From contig JAPEVC010000171.1 in the NCBI GenBank assembly GCA_027946555.1, positions 1 to 64,000 on the forward strand: 64,000 bases of DNA, given 5' to 3'. The notes under the pieces are model-generated. The model saw only the letters and a program-made list of their open reading frames with translations, was not told the origin of the DNA and did no database searches. The stretch comes from Gnomoniopsis sp. IMI 355080. Taxonomy: Eukaryota > Ascomycota > Sordariomycetes > Diaporthales > Gnomoniaceae. Positions 1 through 11,951 of this stretch are shown here, one piece after another (position 1 is the stretch's first letter; every line of letters begins with the position of its first letter). Position numbers and translations under genes: made by a program.

Positions 1-2268
1 GCTCGCAAGATGACAGGGGTGGGCCTGGGAAAAGAGCGGGCTGTGGATGGAGACAAAGATCTGGTGGAGGGCTGTTTGCTGACTTCATTTCGCAAGGTGT
101 CAGGGTGTGTGGTATCATTCAAGATTGTCTAGACTGTCCGACTGTCTGCAGCCATTGACCGCTTTCAAACCCGCGTGCAACAAGACATCCAGGCACGTTG
201 TGGCGGAGCGCCTGGCACATTTTGGATGTCGAGGCAGCCCGATGCCAACAGAGTGACGATTGTGGACAAAGTCGGTGATGTAACGTGCCTGCGAGCCATC
301 TTGAGGATCTTGACGAGCGGCTTACGGCTATACTGTTTTCTATTCCTCTACGGCGACAAGCAGATCTTGATCATCAAGTCAGCACACAAGGGCACAAGCG
401 AACAAAGCAACGTCCACTCGGAAAGCCTCGCTGCAAATCAGTGCAGGTGGCTGCAGGTGGCCGGTGTCGACGGTAGTGTGCGTGCAGGCAGCACAATGAG
501 GTGCCTAAAGATGTGTGTATGACCTACATTGTACCGTAGTATGTAGCAATAGGGCCTCTTGGGTCTGTAGGGCTGACATCGTCACATCCTGTTGGCTGTC
601 GTCCAGCAGAGATTCAGGGTCTTTGTGGGTCATGCATGCGACGCAAGGGCGATATGCCTTGCCTTGTAATGCGCCGTTGGCTTGCCCTTTTTCTTTTTTT
701 CTTTTTGGTCATTCGCCTTCGGTGATTTAGTCCGGCACGACAAGATTGCTTGCAGATGGGCGGAGTTGGACTGCTCAAGAGGATGTTGCTGCCAACCAGG
801 TCTCTTTCTGTTGCACCTTACTTCCAGTTCGTGAGTAAAGGGTTCCGGTGAAGGGCGGCGGTACAAGTGCGTCTTGAGATCTGACAAGCCACATCTGCGG
901 TAAGGATGAAGAATATGAAAGTGCGGTTAGGATGGGGGGTGAGATGAGAGCTAGGTACTTGGCTAAGAAGGTAGGCCTGGAGGGCGGTAGTGCTAGTAGG
1001 GGATCTCCCTGGCGAGCCGGCGAGCTGCCAGGCTGCCCAGGGTGAGATTAGAGCAGGGATCTCCTAGCTACGTCCCACTCACTGCTATCATGTATGTATG
1101 TATCTACAATACATAGCAGCACGGCACATTTCCACTCGTGGGCTCTTGACGTGTGGGCGTTTCTAAATTCTCACCCATTTGCCACTTCCACTCAAGTCGG
1201 TCAAGGTTACGGCTATCTTCTTGTTGAAACTTTTCCTTTCTTCTCCTCCATTCTGTCCACTCTCCGTCGTGGTGTGCTGCAATGTCTCTGGCCAGCGCTG
1301 GCTAGCAGCAAAAGGACCCGGAAGCATGCATGTTGACACTACCTAGGTAAGTTTGTTATAGAAGGTACTTTTTTCGCAAGACATTTGCCGAATCCATCCT
1401 ACGGCGTCGTGGTTGACGCTGTGGGATAAAGCACGCTGTTCTATAGGGGAAAGTTCCTATAGCAAGACATGTGCTTGGCTATTTCCTGTCCACTCGTCTG
1501 TTTGCGGTCGTTGGACGTGTCGGTGGAGTAGTTCCAGACCAACCTGGCCCTTCCAAGGCTAGCTTCACAAGCTACTGCCCGGGCCTTTTTTGGCTTTTGG
1601 CTGCCGCGGGGAAGAGATTGGGGTCCCGTCCTCCCGTCCTCCCGTCCTTTTGTCCTCTTGTACGATACATTCTAGCTCTGCCTGGGTGCTAGTACCTCGT
1701 GTCTACCACGCGGCTTCACCGTCGCTGCCGCTCTATCAGGCATGCTCTGAAGCTTTGCAAGGGCCGGATGTGCGACCGTTGCTAGGCACTGTCTTGCCCA
1801 AAGTGCCTACCGGCCTGTCCAGCTACCGAATACAACCACACGGGGCACACGGGGAGCTTGCAGCTTGCAACTTGCCGAATTGGGACTTTACCTAACTTGG
1901 GTACATACCTACATACATCTACTACTACCTAGTTATACCTGCACCGCCCACCAATATTAACTTCCCTGCCCTCCCCCCCTCTCTTCTCCAGCATTGCAGC
2001 TTCTTTGCATCGCCATCCATCGCGTGCTCCCAACCCACACCATACCACCACACATCGCCGTCTCCACCTTGCCCGTCGTCACTACGGCCACGGCCACGGC
2101 CACATCCCACTCCATACCATTCCTTGCCATTGCATTCCTGAACCAACCCTATCATCGTCTTGCACGACTACATTGTACTCACCCCTTGCTCTCACGCTGC
2201 GCGCTGAACTGCCGTGTGCGTGTCATGGCAATAGCTTCTTGCACGCGCCTCGTCGAACCTGGGCCACC
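1..2268. other. Non-coding stretch upstream of the Zn2Cys6 factor
   Basis: No reading frame here has recognisable protein character or spliceable continuity. The last 400 bases are C/T- and CA-rich, as expected of a fungal promoter and 5' leader, with a GGCCAC hexamer repeated about three times near 2086-2104. A short CGTCCTCC-type tandem repeat lies near 1626-1650. A perfect TACCTAGGTA palindrome is at 1340-1349. Most of the stretch probably serves as promoter or leader of the gene starting at 2269. Confidence 0.6.
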
Positions 2269-4512
2269 ATGTCTCCCGAAGTAGCTACTCAACGATGCCG
2301 CCACGCTCCGTCCCCTGCCCCCACCGTCATGTCTTCCCTATCGTCCCTGAACTCGCCAGATGCCCTGCCAAGGCAGCGCCGTGCGAGAACAAGCAAGCCA
2401 AAGGTCAAGACAGGGTGCAACAACTGCAAGTCAGTATCGCCACTGGACTTCTAGGTACCTCCTGCCCCGACAGTGCTGATGTGCTGATGTGCTTCCTACA
2501 GGCAGCGGAGAATCAAATGCGACGAAAAGCGTCCCGCCTGCTCAAATTGCCTGCGCTCAAAAAAAATCTGCTCAGGTTATCCTCCTCCTCCTCGAAGCGC
2601 ACGGCCCTATGAGGAGATCCGGATAGCACCTAGACCCGGACAGGACCCTGCCCCACAACCCATCGCCGCCCAGGCCCTTCGTCCTGTCCAGTCCTCCATA
2701 CAGCTTCCCCCCCGCCGTGCCACAAAGTTACAGCGCCGCAACACCCCTCCTGAGACGCCGGTCGCAGAACAGAGCTCCGTGACTCTCTACAGGCCCTCCG
2801 TCTTCCCCTTCGCCCAACACCAGGATGGTCTCTATTTCCAATTGTTTCGCACACATACTGCAAATGAGCTGTCCGGCTATTTCGATTCCGTCTTCTGGTC
2901 ATGCCTTGTCTTGCAGGAATGCCACGCCGAGGCCTCCATCCGCCATGCCGTCGTGGCATTGGGCGCCTTGTACAAGACGCTAGAGAAGCATTCGGAATCC
3001 CCGCCAGGCTCACCGAACCCAGTCGTCGATGCCAGTGACAGTGCAATGGGACATTGGCAAGTCGCCGTCAAGTCCTATTCGAATGCTTGCACCGCCCTGC
3101 TCAATGTCTCGGGCTCGGACAGTACCGCCAACAGGACCCGTCTTATGGCTAGTGTTTTGCTGGCATGCTTCGACTCCTTCATTGGCGATCATAGGCAGGC
3201 TATTGTACAGATACAGAATGGATTGAAACTCTTGGCAGAACTGCGAGCACAGCGGCGGAGATCCTTTTCCCCGAAAACAGGTGAGCCCGTCGAAGAGGAG
3301 ATCATTCAGATGTTCACACGCTTGGCCATACAAGCAAAATCCTACGACATGGCTTTCCACTTTCCCAAGCCATACGTTATACAGCTCATTCAACCCTCGG
3401 GGGATCCTTTATCGCCCACGTCAGAAGAAAGCTCGCCAGCATCCCTCCACCAGGAACCTTTGCCGGATCAGTTTTCCTCGCTGTACGAGGCACGACTTGC
3501 CTGGGACGCACACTGTGAGAGGATTTTCAGGTTCACTGAGACCCTCTTCTCTACAGCAAATCAGAACGGGCCCATGGGAATACTGCCTTCGTCTTTGCGG
3601 CAGTTTGGTCTGGGGTTCAAGAGTTACATAGAAGCCTGGTCGGAAGCTTTTGAACCCATTCTCTGCTCCAGAGCTGCGCCCGGAGTGAGCAGTCAGGAGA
3701 AGGCCGCGATCGCTGTTCTGAAGATGACTCAAATCATGGGACATGTTCTCTTCTTGATGACATTTAGCGACAGCGAGGGCCACTTTGACCAGTTTCATGC
3801 GCAATTCAAAGCCATTGTGGATCTTGGACGGGAAGTCGTGGGCGACGAGGAGCGACGCGCGGCTGAAAAAAGATGTCCTGACCCACATACCTGTCGACAT
3901 CACAAAGCACAGGAAGCAGACATCTTTGGCGGACACGAATACACGGCCTCTCACATCAAGCCAAGCTTCAGCGCAGATCTAGGAATAGTCCCGCCACTCT
4001 ATGTTGTGGCGACAAAATGTCGCAATCCTGTTATTAGGAGACAGGCCATTCAACTCCTTCGCAGCAGCTCGAGACGAGAGGGAATGTGGGACAGTGAACT
4101 CACAGCGCGCATTGGCACATGGATTATGGCAATTGAAGAAGAGGACGAGCCGGGCATGACACCTGGACGCAGCCCAGTGGGCTCCATTTCAGATGCCAGC
4201 GGATCGTCACCCCAGCCCGTCTTTTCGTACGACACAAGCCCACGACCCCGATCTCGACAGTCAAGCGATTCCACCGACTTTGGTGACAGGCTTGGCCCTG
4301 GTGGCAATGCGAGATGGGATGCTCGGCGAGAATCAACGGTCAGCCTGGCAACCAGAGCTAGGCAGCACGTCGTTCCGGTGGACAAACGTGTCATGGTTCG
4401 AGCTGTCGAGTTCGATCTTCGCGAGCACAGGGCCAGGCTACAATGCGGCAGTCGGAACCCGCTGCCTGGAGTACGCGACCCGAGGGGCCGGGTAACGGAA
4501 ATCGAGTGGTGA
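2269..4512 (+). CDS. Zn2Cys6 transcription factor with fungal_trans_2 (DUF3468) type domain
   Basis: Two exons, 2269-2429 and 2502-4512, encode 723 residues. Splicing the 72-nt GTCAGT...ACAG intron rebuilds a perfect binuclear zinc cluster with cysteines 50, 53, 60, 67, 70 and 77 (C-x2-C-x6-C-x6-C-x2-C-x6-C), preceded by a basic Arg/Lys stretch. The intron falls inside the cluster, a common place in this family. The ATG at 2269 has a strong GCCACC context. From about residue 150 to 430 the protein has the helical pattern of fungal_trans_2 regulators, with an ASIRHAVVALGALY segment. The C-terminal 130 residues are Ser/Pro/Arg-rich and probably disordered. It should be a nuclear DNA-binding regulator. 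The target is unknown, and no pathway cluster beside it suggests one. Confidence 0.9.
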
Positions 4513-6772
4513 TCTCTGATTACTCTGCTTTTGGAGGCATGTACATTTCCGGACAGCCAAGTCTCCGTTGGATGACGGTCACACTCCCATTTGAGATGGA
4601 GCACGAGTGTACTATAGGATTGTTGCCATTCTTTCCCTTTCCCCATAAAAGCAAGTACGACTGGTCTTTGAGCGGGCTCTATTGACAGAGTCCAAATTTT
4701 TGTTTTATGTCTTCCTCTCACTAATGTACCACTTCTGTACACTAGTCGTGCGATGAACCGTGGACAGTCTTATCAGGACCGGAGAAGAAAAGTCTCCTGG
4801 AGTTCTGCATTCTGGGTTTGTAGAGAACGGGTGTTGGATGAGGCTTCAGGACCAATAAGCACATGCCACATCTAAGCGAGCCGTGCACAACTATCCAAAG
4901 TTTGCTAGAATAGCAGTGTGTAGAGCATCCTCTCATGTAGTTGCTATGGAGGATTTCTTGGCAGATCACGCTTTGAAAATTAGGTATTAATCAGTAATCA
5001 TTCCCAATGGCACATGTTCTGGCAAATGTCTTTCTTCCGTCAGATATTTCAATGACCACGTCACCACAATTTCAAGCACATTGTCCCTCCTCTGGCTGTC
5101 TCCTGGTATTATATGAGCTCACTCCTTTTATAGGAGCCCCTGTCCATTTTGCAGTGCCCTGCCTTTGCGGGATTCATTCTGTGCTAATCACCCCGCCGAG
5201 ACTATAGTCAATACTTGCCCAGGCACTAGGCAAGTCCCGTTATACCTCAATTTGCACACGTTCTGTTATTGCAACTCCATGAGATATAAATCGTTGTCGA
5301 TAGTGGGACTACCAACGAACTTGAGGCTCGAGCATGCTGCATCACGTATCAAGTTTTGGCAACTAGTTCAGTGTATAGATGACAATGTTGTGTGTCTGGA
5401 CCTATGGATTGGCCGAAGATAACACTTACAACCTGGTGAGATGAGAAATGACCTCGGAGGAAGGCCAATCTGGGCTATGAGGATCAGGTGAGGTTGCATG
5501 CTGGGGTTGTGATTGCTCATCACGGAGTACATAATTGATTGCTCATGGGGGTGCCATTTGTGTCTTTGTAATAGTATTTGGTGCTCTGCAGAGGAGCTTT
5601 CAACTCATTTCTGCTATGCGGCTCTGCAGCTGAGTCAAACCCCCTGGAGTCTTGGCCTTTTTTTCTGATCCGCGATTGCTGCAGGCGTATCGTGTTCCGC
5701 CTCCCGGGCTAGGTATTTACCTCTTTACCTAGAAGAGTCAAGAATTGAGAACAGAAAAGCAGATCTTAGCTGCATAAGGTTTCGATACTTGAACCTCCGG
5801 GTGACCAATTGTCTGAGCCCGGCCCCTGATTATCCGTTAGATTGGTGGTTCCAATATTATAGAAATACAGAATTGACTCACTCTTCCCCTGAGCTATGCA
5901 GCTTACATGTTGTTGATGGTTAGGTATTATCAAGCCTATAACCACAAAGACAGCATTCTCACTTTTGACTCATATCTGGAACATTTGGGGGCATGGTTGT
6001 GCTTAGTATTGTTCTCGAGCACTGGATAGACCCCAGATTCATCCATCCAGTCCCTTGCTTCAGACGGAAATCAGTGAAGACATAAGTTGACAATACCAAT
6101 CTTGCCCAGAGGTACATTCAGACCGAGACCACTTACGAATATAGTGCTGTACCATTAGTCTACTCGAAAGACTCAATCACGATGTGTATCATTGTCAATG
6201 AGATACTACCGTCAGTCTGATTGAGGCGCCCGATGTCAAGCTCATCCAAAGTCCTATTCCATTTTGCCAGAGTATACTTTAGAAACCCAATCATAACGGC
6301 CGTCCCGCCACCGCAGCATGATCATGACAGATTCAGCAGACAATAATCAGGCATGCCCCTATATCACGTTAACCAGTTCTGACCAGCTAAGCTCACCAGG
6401 GTATGGTTCAATAAGACATCGCAAGCTCATTCATTTTCCAATCCCATTAGATGCCAAGCCATAAACACTGTTAGCCAATATACAGTGCATTCTTATCGAT
6501 ACACAGCAGTAGATGGTAAATATACACAGGCGGTGATAGATCTTGAAAGATCTGGTTATTTGCAGGCAACTTTTGGTAATAGGCCAATTAGATCAGGCTT
6601 GGTTCAAAGTGGATTTGTCGGACTCTAGGCAAGCAGAGACATGCTTCCCCTTTCCCGAGGTCAGCAACCTTGATAGGAAAACAAAATTAGCTGTGGGTAG
6701 TTATGCGACGACTAGATGGCGGCTGGTAATTCTTTGTTTAGTTATCGATCGTATATCTAGAGGGCCCTTGTC
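4513..6772. other. Non-coding stretch, AT-richer than its surroundings
   Basis: These 2.3 kb lie between the end of the zinc-cluster gene and the end of the Pth11-like gene (tail-to-tail). I see no gene, terminal inverted repeats or transposase-like frame. The first few hundred bases are probably the 3' UTR of the regulator. The part from about 5400 to 6700 looks more AT-rich and could be decayed sequence, but I could not identify a parent element. Confidence 0.5.
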
Positions 6773-8385
6773 TCAATACTGCTGTATCGATCCTCGGGTC
6801 GAGCTCCGCACTGAATTTCGGACTCCTTTTTCTACAACCTGAACAACTTCAACCCTAAAGACGGAGTTAGCTTAGCTGAAGGAAGAGACTTTGGTCGAAT
6901 GGGGCACGATGCTGAAACTTACCTTGCAGTAAATTCTTTCTTCACAGTGATCCCACCCATCTCCGGATCTTTCAGCTTTTCTGCGTCCTCGCTCGATCTG
7001 CCTCCAGCCTCAATTGTACTGTAATATGTTTTCCCCGGTCTCATGGGCAGAGGCTCGGATTGTCCGCCAAGATCCTGCAACTCAGTAAATCCATTGGTCT
7101 TCTGACTTGTAAAAGGCACAGCGCTGTACGTTCTGGTTCCGTAACGCGACTGTTGAGCTGCTTTTTCGGCCATTGAGTTTTTGAAGAGGGGCCGCAGAAC
7201 CGGGATACAGGCCAATATAATTGCTAAATCGACTTCGAGGATGGTGAGGATCAGGGCTTTTTGGACAGAATAGGTGATGTCGCTGCTGTCAACCAGAGGA
7301 AGCATGGCGACCTTGACCATGCTGACGATGCAGACACTGCAGTTCGCACGAAGACTGGTCAGCAATCATTGATCTAGCAAAACTTGCGACGAACAGGGTG
7401 TATCACTCTGGTCAACCTACATGAACCCTACGCCAAAAGTGATCAGCAGAGTGACTTTCTTGTATGTCGCCAACTGGAGCTTGTAGATAGAGGGCAACGG
7501 GAGGACGAGCACGATGAAATCTGCTAGGATATTGATAGCACCCCCGGTCGTCCACATCAAAGTAGCTGACCGGCATGAACCGTTCGGAATTGTCTTGTCC
7601 CAGTTGTATTCGATTGGTGTACACATTCTCATGAGGATCGCAATAGAAGCAATTGCCCTGTACTCCCACTTCGGTAAGCATGTTTCTCCAGAACGATCAA
7701 GTCACGAGTACCCTAGGATTGGGCTATATTAATTGTCATGGGCATGGGGCTTGGTAGTCTTACCATAGCACAATCAGGACATTGGTGCAATGGGCTGATA
7801 TGCGAAACCATCTTGCGGTGAAGATACGACAGCATAACACCAGTATAGAAATCTTGGTCAAGGCTAGACTCAGTGTTGCGAAAACGCGCAGGACCATCAG
7901 ATGCTTGGTCATATTAGTACAACGGTACAATGGGCCAGGCAAATAGGGCAGAATCTTCACCTTGAGAAACTCTGTAGCTCCCGTTTCAACCTTAAATGTA
8001 TTTATGATTTCAGACACATGGAATCCGAGCCCAGCGTTGAAGATAGCTACGGGAAACACTATTAGCACATATTCGACCATTTGTATGCGTCAAGTAGGGA
8101 GAAAGACAGGAAGTACGGACCAGACATAACAGCTCCCGTCATCCCCAGCATGGCCACCTGATACCAAGTCAGGATCATCCACCTCCTTCAAAAAGTCAAT
8201 ACTGTGGGGAGGGGGAAACATACACATGAGCTGAGCATGATGTAGTCACTCCAATCTAATGGCCTCCGAAGCTTGATGCGGCCCCAGATCCGGAGCAACA
8301 TGACCACAACCGCTAAAGCCGCACAGATTACGGTGACGGCGAAAACGCATGTCTGTTGGCTCCGCTCCAAGGGATATGTCACCAT
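6773..8385 (-). CDS. Pth11-like rhodopsin-fold integral membrane protein
   Basis: Six exons on the minus strand: 8385-8224, 8157-8121, 8046-7764, 7657-7421, 7336-6923 and 6854-6773 (404 residues). All joins keep frame. Introns are 66, 74, 106, 84 and 68 nt. The product has seven hydrophobic segments. The N-terminal helix is followed by the RIWGRIKLRRPLDWSDYIML signature of the fungal 'rhodopsin domain' (SAT4/Pth11-like) family, and the tail is hydrophilic with a GGITVKKEFT motif typical of family ends. Known relatives include plasma-membrane sensors of surface and nutrient cues; the ligand here is unknown. The last exon is the least certain: without the final splice the protein stops at 6919, right after the AG of an excellent AG-GTAAGT donor. 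The second exon uses a weak GTCCGT donor. Confidence 0.82.
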
Positions 8386-9188
8386 CCTGCCAGAAATGCG
8401 CCAAAGGTGGTCTCTGCGCGTGGACTGAAGGTTCGATGCGACAATCGATTCGCAAAAAACAAGACCATAAACACAGAGAAGCGTGGGCGCAAGCCGAAGG
8501 GCCGCAAAGCTCTTCTAAGTACTATGTACTATGTAAGCGATAAGTCCCATCAAGCGCTTTACTGGATCTTTGACTAGACCCTTGGCCCTAGGTCCGATCA
8601 TGGACCTACAAGGCATTTCCATGCCCCTTTATGGAGTAGAATCTCGATATTATGGGTACCTGACCCGCGGCGATCACGCTTGGCTCATGTCAGTTAGTAA
8701 TGCGTGGTGTTGTCGCGACTCGTCCACACGGGATAGATACAGCGTACGACTCAATACCCCTCTAGCACGGAAATTGAAACTCGCATCGCTTATGACTAGC
8801 TGCGACAAGAAGGAACCGAAAAAATGCCGTGGGGAAAACAGGACTTGGAATCTGGTGGTCAACCGCAGCAATTTTTATTTTCGTCATATAAATACGTGTT
8901 GGCAATGGGGCCTAGTCGACAACCAGCCCGCAAATCTGAGGATAGAGTCGCGTCGATCCACCCCCCCCATCCCTTGCCACGGAATATGCATGGAGTCTTC
9001 ATCAGAACCTGTTGGTAAAGACGGTGGATTCGTTTCCAATAAGAGGATTGTGTTGTGTGATCATGTAGTGATATAGGATGCGTTGCAACGGAGTAACAGC
9101 GTGCAAAGTGTGATAATTTTTTATTTTTTATTTTGATTTTTATCTATTATATAATCCCGCCTCAGGCAACCACCGATACCACTCCTTG
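8386..9188. other. Non-coding stretch upstream of the Pth11-like gene
   Basis: It lies between the start of the Pth11-like gene and the stop of the methyltransferase gene, both on the minus strand, so it holds the promoter of the first and the 3' end of the second. A very A/T-rich tract at about 9115-9150 probably belongs to the 3' end of the methyltransferase transcript. A GTACTATGTACTATGTA repeat is at about 8520-8536. No gene is seen. Confidence 0.55.
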
Positions 9189-10194
9189 TCATATTCTCTT
9201 CAAAATGGCAATAGAAAGCCACCTCTTCCTCTCGCCAGGGTCCTCGATACCCCGATCCCAGCTCCACTCCCTCTCGACACCTTCGACATCCCGCTCCCAG
9301 AGATGCTCGATCTCCAGTCCTGCGGCACCAAGTTTCTTCTCGTCGAAGAATTGCCTCATGGCAGCCCTCCCAGAATGGAAGCCAGCAACAACCCAACATC
9401 TCGCCTTCAAATCATCCTTGAGGAACCAGTCGATTGATTTGAGCAGATTTTCGTGCTGCCAGGGCATCCACAAGCAGTCACATGCAAAGATCCTCTCAAA
9501 GGCGTGGTGATTCTGCTCAGCATGGGCCGTAGACAATTCACCCCACGCGTGGCCTTCCACCTCGACCTTGGCGACGTTCGGTAGTGGCGAGAAATCCGCC
9601 TTGATGTTTCGCTTCGCGTTCTCGCAAAGGTTAGTGATGACTCTCTGGGCTGGGTAGTCCGTCATGACCACTCGTTTGGCACCGAGAAGCGCCGCAAGTA
9701 GCGAGGGGAGGGCAGTACCTGCTCCGAGCTCAATAGTGGTAAGATTGGTGATGTCAAAGTCCGTCAGGGGCGGGCCAAGACGGCTTTCCAAGGCGGGCTG
9801 TGACGATGATGATGCTGAGGATGAGAGGGGTTGCAAGTTTCCATTACGGGTGACAGTACCAGCCTCGACAAACTCCGCGAGGAGCAAGGACGCATTCCAG
9901 AGGTAGTGACTGAAGAGCTGCCGGTCATTATCACCATCCGGGTCTGCTAAGCTGATGTGCAGTTGTCTAGGTAGGTGCGGAGATCGGTAGAGGAGACCAT
10001 GGTCGGCATCGCCATCTAGAAACATGTTGGTGTTAGCTGATTGTCTGTCCCTCTCCCCACAGTACAGCCCGTATGCTTTACCTACGCAGATTCAGAGTGT
10101 CATCCTCAAACACCACTCCCAGGGAATCTGCGAAAAAGTCCTCTGGATCTGTTGCTGGGTCTCCTGCCGGGGACAATCTCAGCGCCAGAGCCAT
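9189..10194 (-). CDS. Nnt1/EFM7-like S-adenosylmethionine-dependent methyltransferase
   Basis: Two exons, 10194-10086 and 10015-9189, encode 311 residues; the 70-nt intron has a GTAGGT donor and TTTCTAG acceptor. The first exon supplies the conserved PEDFF...TLNLH start, which is why the upstream ATG at 10194 is preferred over the ATG at 10025 that lies inside the intron. The order of motifs fits family 16 methyltransferases: LWNA near residues 75-78, the SAM-binding ELGAG at about 132-136, DYP near 156-158 and an acidic/aromatic CDCLWMPWQHENLL block. Yeast Nnt1/EFM7 methylates translation elongation factor 1A. Fungal paralogues are often labelled 'nicotinamide N-methyltransferase', and the substrate of this copy cannot be told from sequence. 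A Ser-rich insertion at about 100-113 is unusual. Confidence 0.85.
10016..10085 (-). other. Intron joining the two methyltransferase exons
   Basis: The 70-nt interval starts with GTAGGT after a phase-1 C and ends TTTCTAG. It creates the codon C|AT (His37), giving TLNLH, which matches the conserved start of Nnt1-like proteins. The later GTAAAG donor would shift the frame. Confidence 0.75.
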
Positions 10195-10954
10195 GTCGTG
10201 TTGGTTGAATGAAGCCTGGATTTTCCGGCCCCCCCCCCCAACCAATGTTGTGCTCACGCGTGACCTCCAGGTGCAGGACTCGTGCAGGACCCATGCAGGT
10301 CCACGCTGTCTGTGCTCACAGCCTTACGCTAGGGCAAAGCATGCACTTCGCCTCTACATCAGCATAGCCCGCTTCGAAGCGCGCTGTTGTCGGCAGAGGT
10401 CTGAGGCAGGCCCTATTTTTGGAGCGGGGCGCAAGAGCTTTCCCCGATGGTCTCCGATACGGAGATGCAAGGCACGTTGTGCAGTGTGAGTTTTTTGCGA
10501 TTGTGGATGTGTTGAACGAGGCTCTTTAGCCGCCCTGGGCGCGCTTAGGACTTGCTGTATATTACTTACCTGGTACTTTTGTACTGTACTGTCATACTGC
10601 ACATAGGGTTAGGGCTGGAACAAGACCGGAGACCACATCTGCCGCCGGGGCTGGACCCACTGCTCCTTTTTGAGGCCTTACAAGAACGGACATGTTCGGG
10701 ATTCGACACTGTCCCCCTTCGAATCCTTCGGCTGGTCTTGATGAGTGTACCGTATGATACATTCGGAGCTTTGTTTGGAGGCCCTCGACGCTGTCACTGT
10801 AGGCCGAGACACTGGGGCAACGTTAGATGTTGCAAGGCATACTTGTGTATAAGGTACCCCCATTCTGAACATTACACATATCTCTTATCAGTCTTTTTCT
10901 GCCCCTGGAGTCGTCACCAGTACCAGACAAGACTACCATAGTAGCATCATCATA
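10195..10954. promoter_or_regulatory. Divergent intergenic region with a telobox-like motif
   Basis: This region separates the starts of the methyltransferase (-) and the AhpD-like gene (+), so it holds both promoters. It contains a run of C at about 10231-10240 and, at 10604-10614, the sequence TAGGGTTAGGG, a two-unit telomere-like 'telobox' about 340 bases before the AhpD-like start codon. No coding sequence is visible. Confidence 0.5.
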
Positions 10955-11951
10955 ATGGCTGCCCCATTTGACCCAATCATAACAACCGAACTGCTTGACA
11001 CCCTTCGCAGCCAGCCACACCTCCCTGATGATGTCTGGTACCTTGTCGTCGCAACTACCCTTTGCGTTCTGAACCGGCCAGCAGAGATACAATCCGTCTA
11101 CAATCACGCCCTTGGACCCGGTCACGGCACGGCGTGCTTGCAGAATGGTGTGGGTCTTTCAGACCAGGATCAACTGAGGATCGTTCGGCGTCTGCGCGAG
11201 GCTCTGCTAAAGACGTCCGCTATAGGCGGAATGCCCAAGGTCAGACTCTCTCGCGCCCGAGATGCATCTGGACTGACCTCTACCGCGCACATAGACCATT
11301 AACGCCCTGCAACAACTCAAGCAGGCCGTCCCAGTGCACCTGGCGGATGAACCTAATGGCGACTCGCTCTCCAACAGGCGCCGGGACATCTACGAGACGC
11401 CCACCTCGCAGATATTGGACCGTGGCCAGGCCTTCTTTAACAACTGCTATGGCAAAGTTGCCGACCGGGTCATGACTTCGCTCGATCACAGCGGCACTGA
11501 AGACCTGGGCCTCGCGGTGCGCCTAACGTACGGTTATGTCCTGAGCACCACGGCCATCCTCTCCGAAGCAGAAACATCCTTTGTGATGATCGCGGGGTTG
11601 ATCCCCCAGGATGTAAGTCATCAATTGCCTTACATTCCAGCCCGCAGAGCACTTGCTCGTTCCGGGGTTGACCAGTGAGGGTGCAAGAGATGTCGTGAGG
11701 CGTTTCACGCAGGGTTTTAGGCTCAAGGGCGCGGCAACCGATACACAGGCTGATGCGGGACTTGCCAATAAAATTAGGTTAATGCCCAGCTCAAAGGCCA
11801 CCTCAAGGGGGCCCTCAATGGAGGCGCAAGCGTTGAGCAAGTGCGTGCAGTGAGACAGCTGGCCATCAACGTGTGCGAGGCTGCTGGTATGAGGGTCCTC
11901 ACACATGGGCAGGCGCTGTGGGGTTGGCGTACCGAAGTACAGGACCTATGA
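10955..11951 (+). CDS. AhpD-like / carboxymuconolactone decarboxylase-fold protein
   Basis: Three exons, 10955-11239, 11295-11612 and 11778-11951, encode 258 residues. The splice between the first two exons gives GGMPKTINALQQLKQAVP, and the second splice gives IPQDVNAQLKGHLKGALNGG. Both match the continuous pattern known from fungal members of the carboxymuconolactone-decarboxylase-like / AhpD-like superfamily. These are small helical, often peroxisomal or mitochondrial proteins; the biochemical role of this fungal branch is not established. I see no CxxC pair of the classical AhpD redox site in the expected place, so an alkylhydroperoxidase activity should not be assumed. The second intron is long (165 nt) and ends in an A/T-rich TTAG acceptor. 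Confidence 0.85.

Noticed and set aside
3421..3954. 177-codon frame antisense to the Zn2Cys6 gene
   Set aside because: It is a shadow of the real coding strand.
5760..5840. Stretch with GGTTCAAG on the minus strand suggesting a tRNA B box
   Set aside because: No pairing acceptor stem or anticodon arm could be found.
11653..11777. Possible extra exon in the AhpD-like gene
   Set aside because: Joining 11612 directly to 11778 restores the expected IPQD-VNAQLKGHLKG sequence. The interval adds nothing known to the family.
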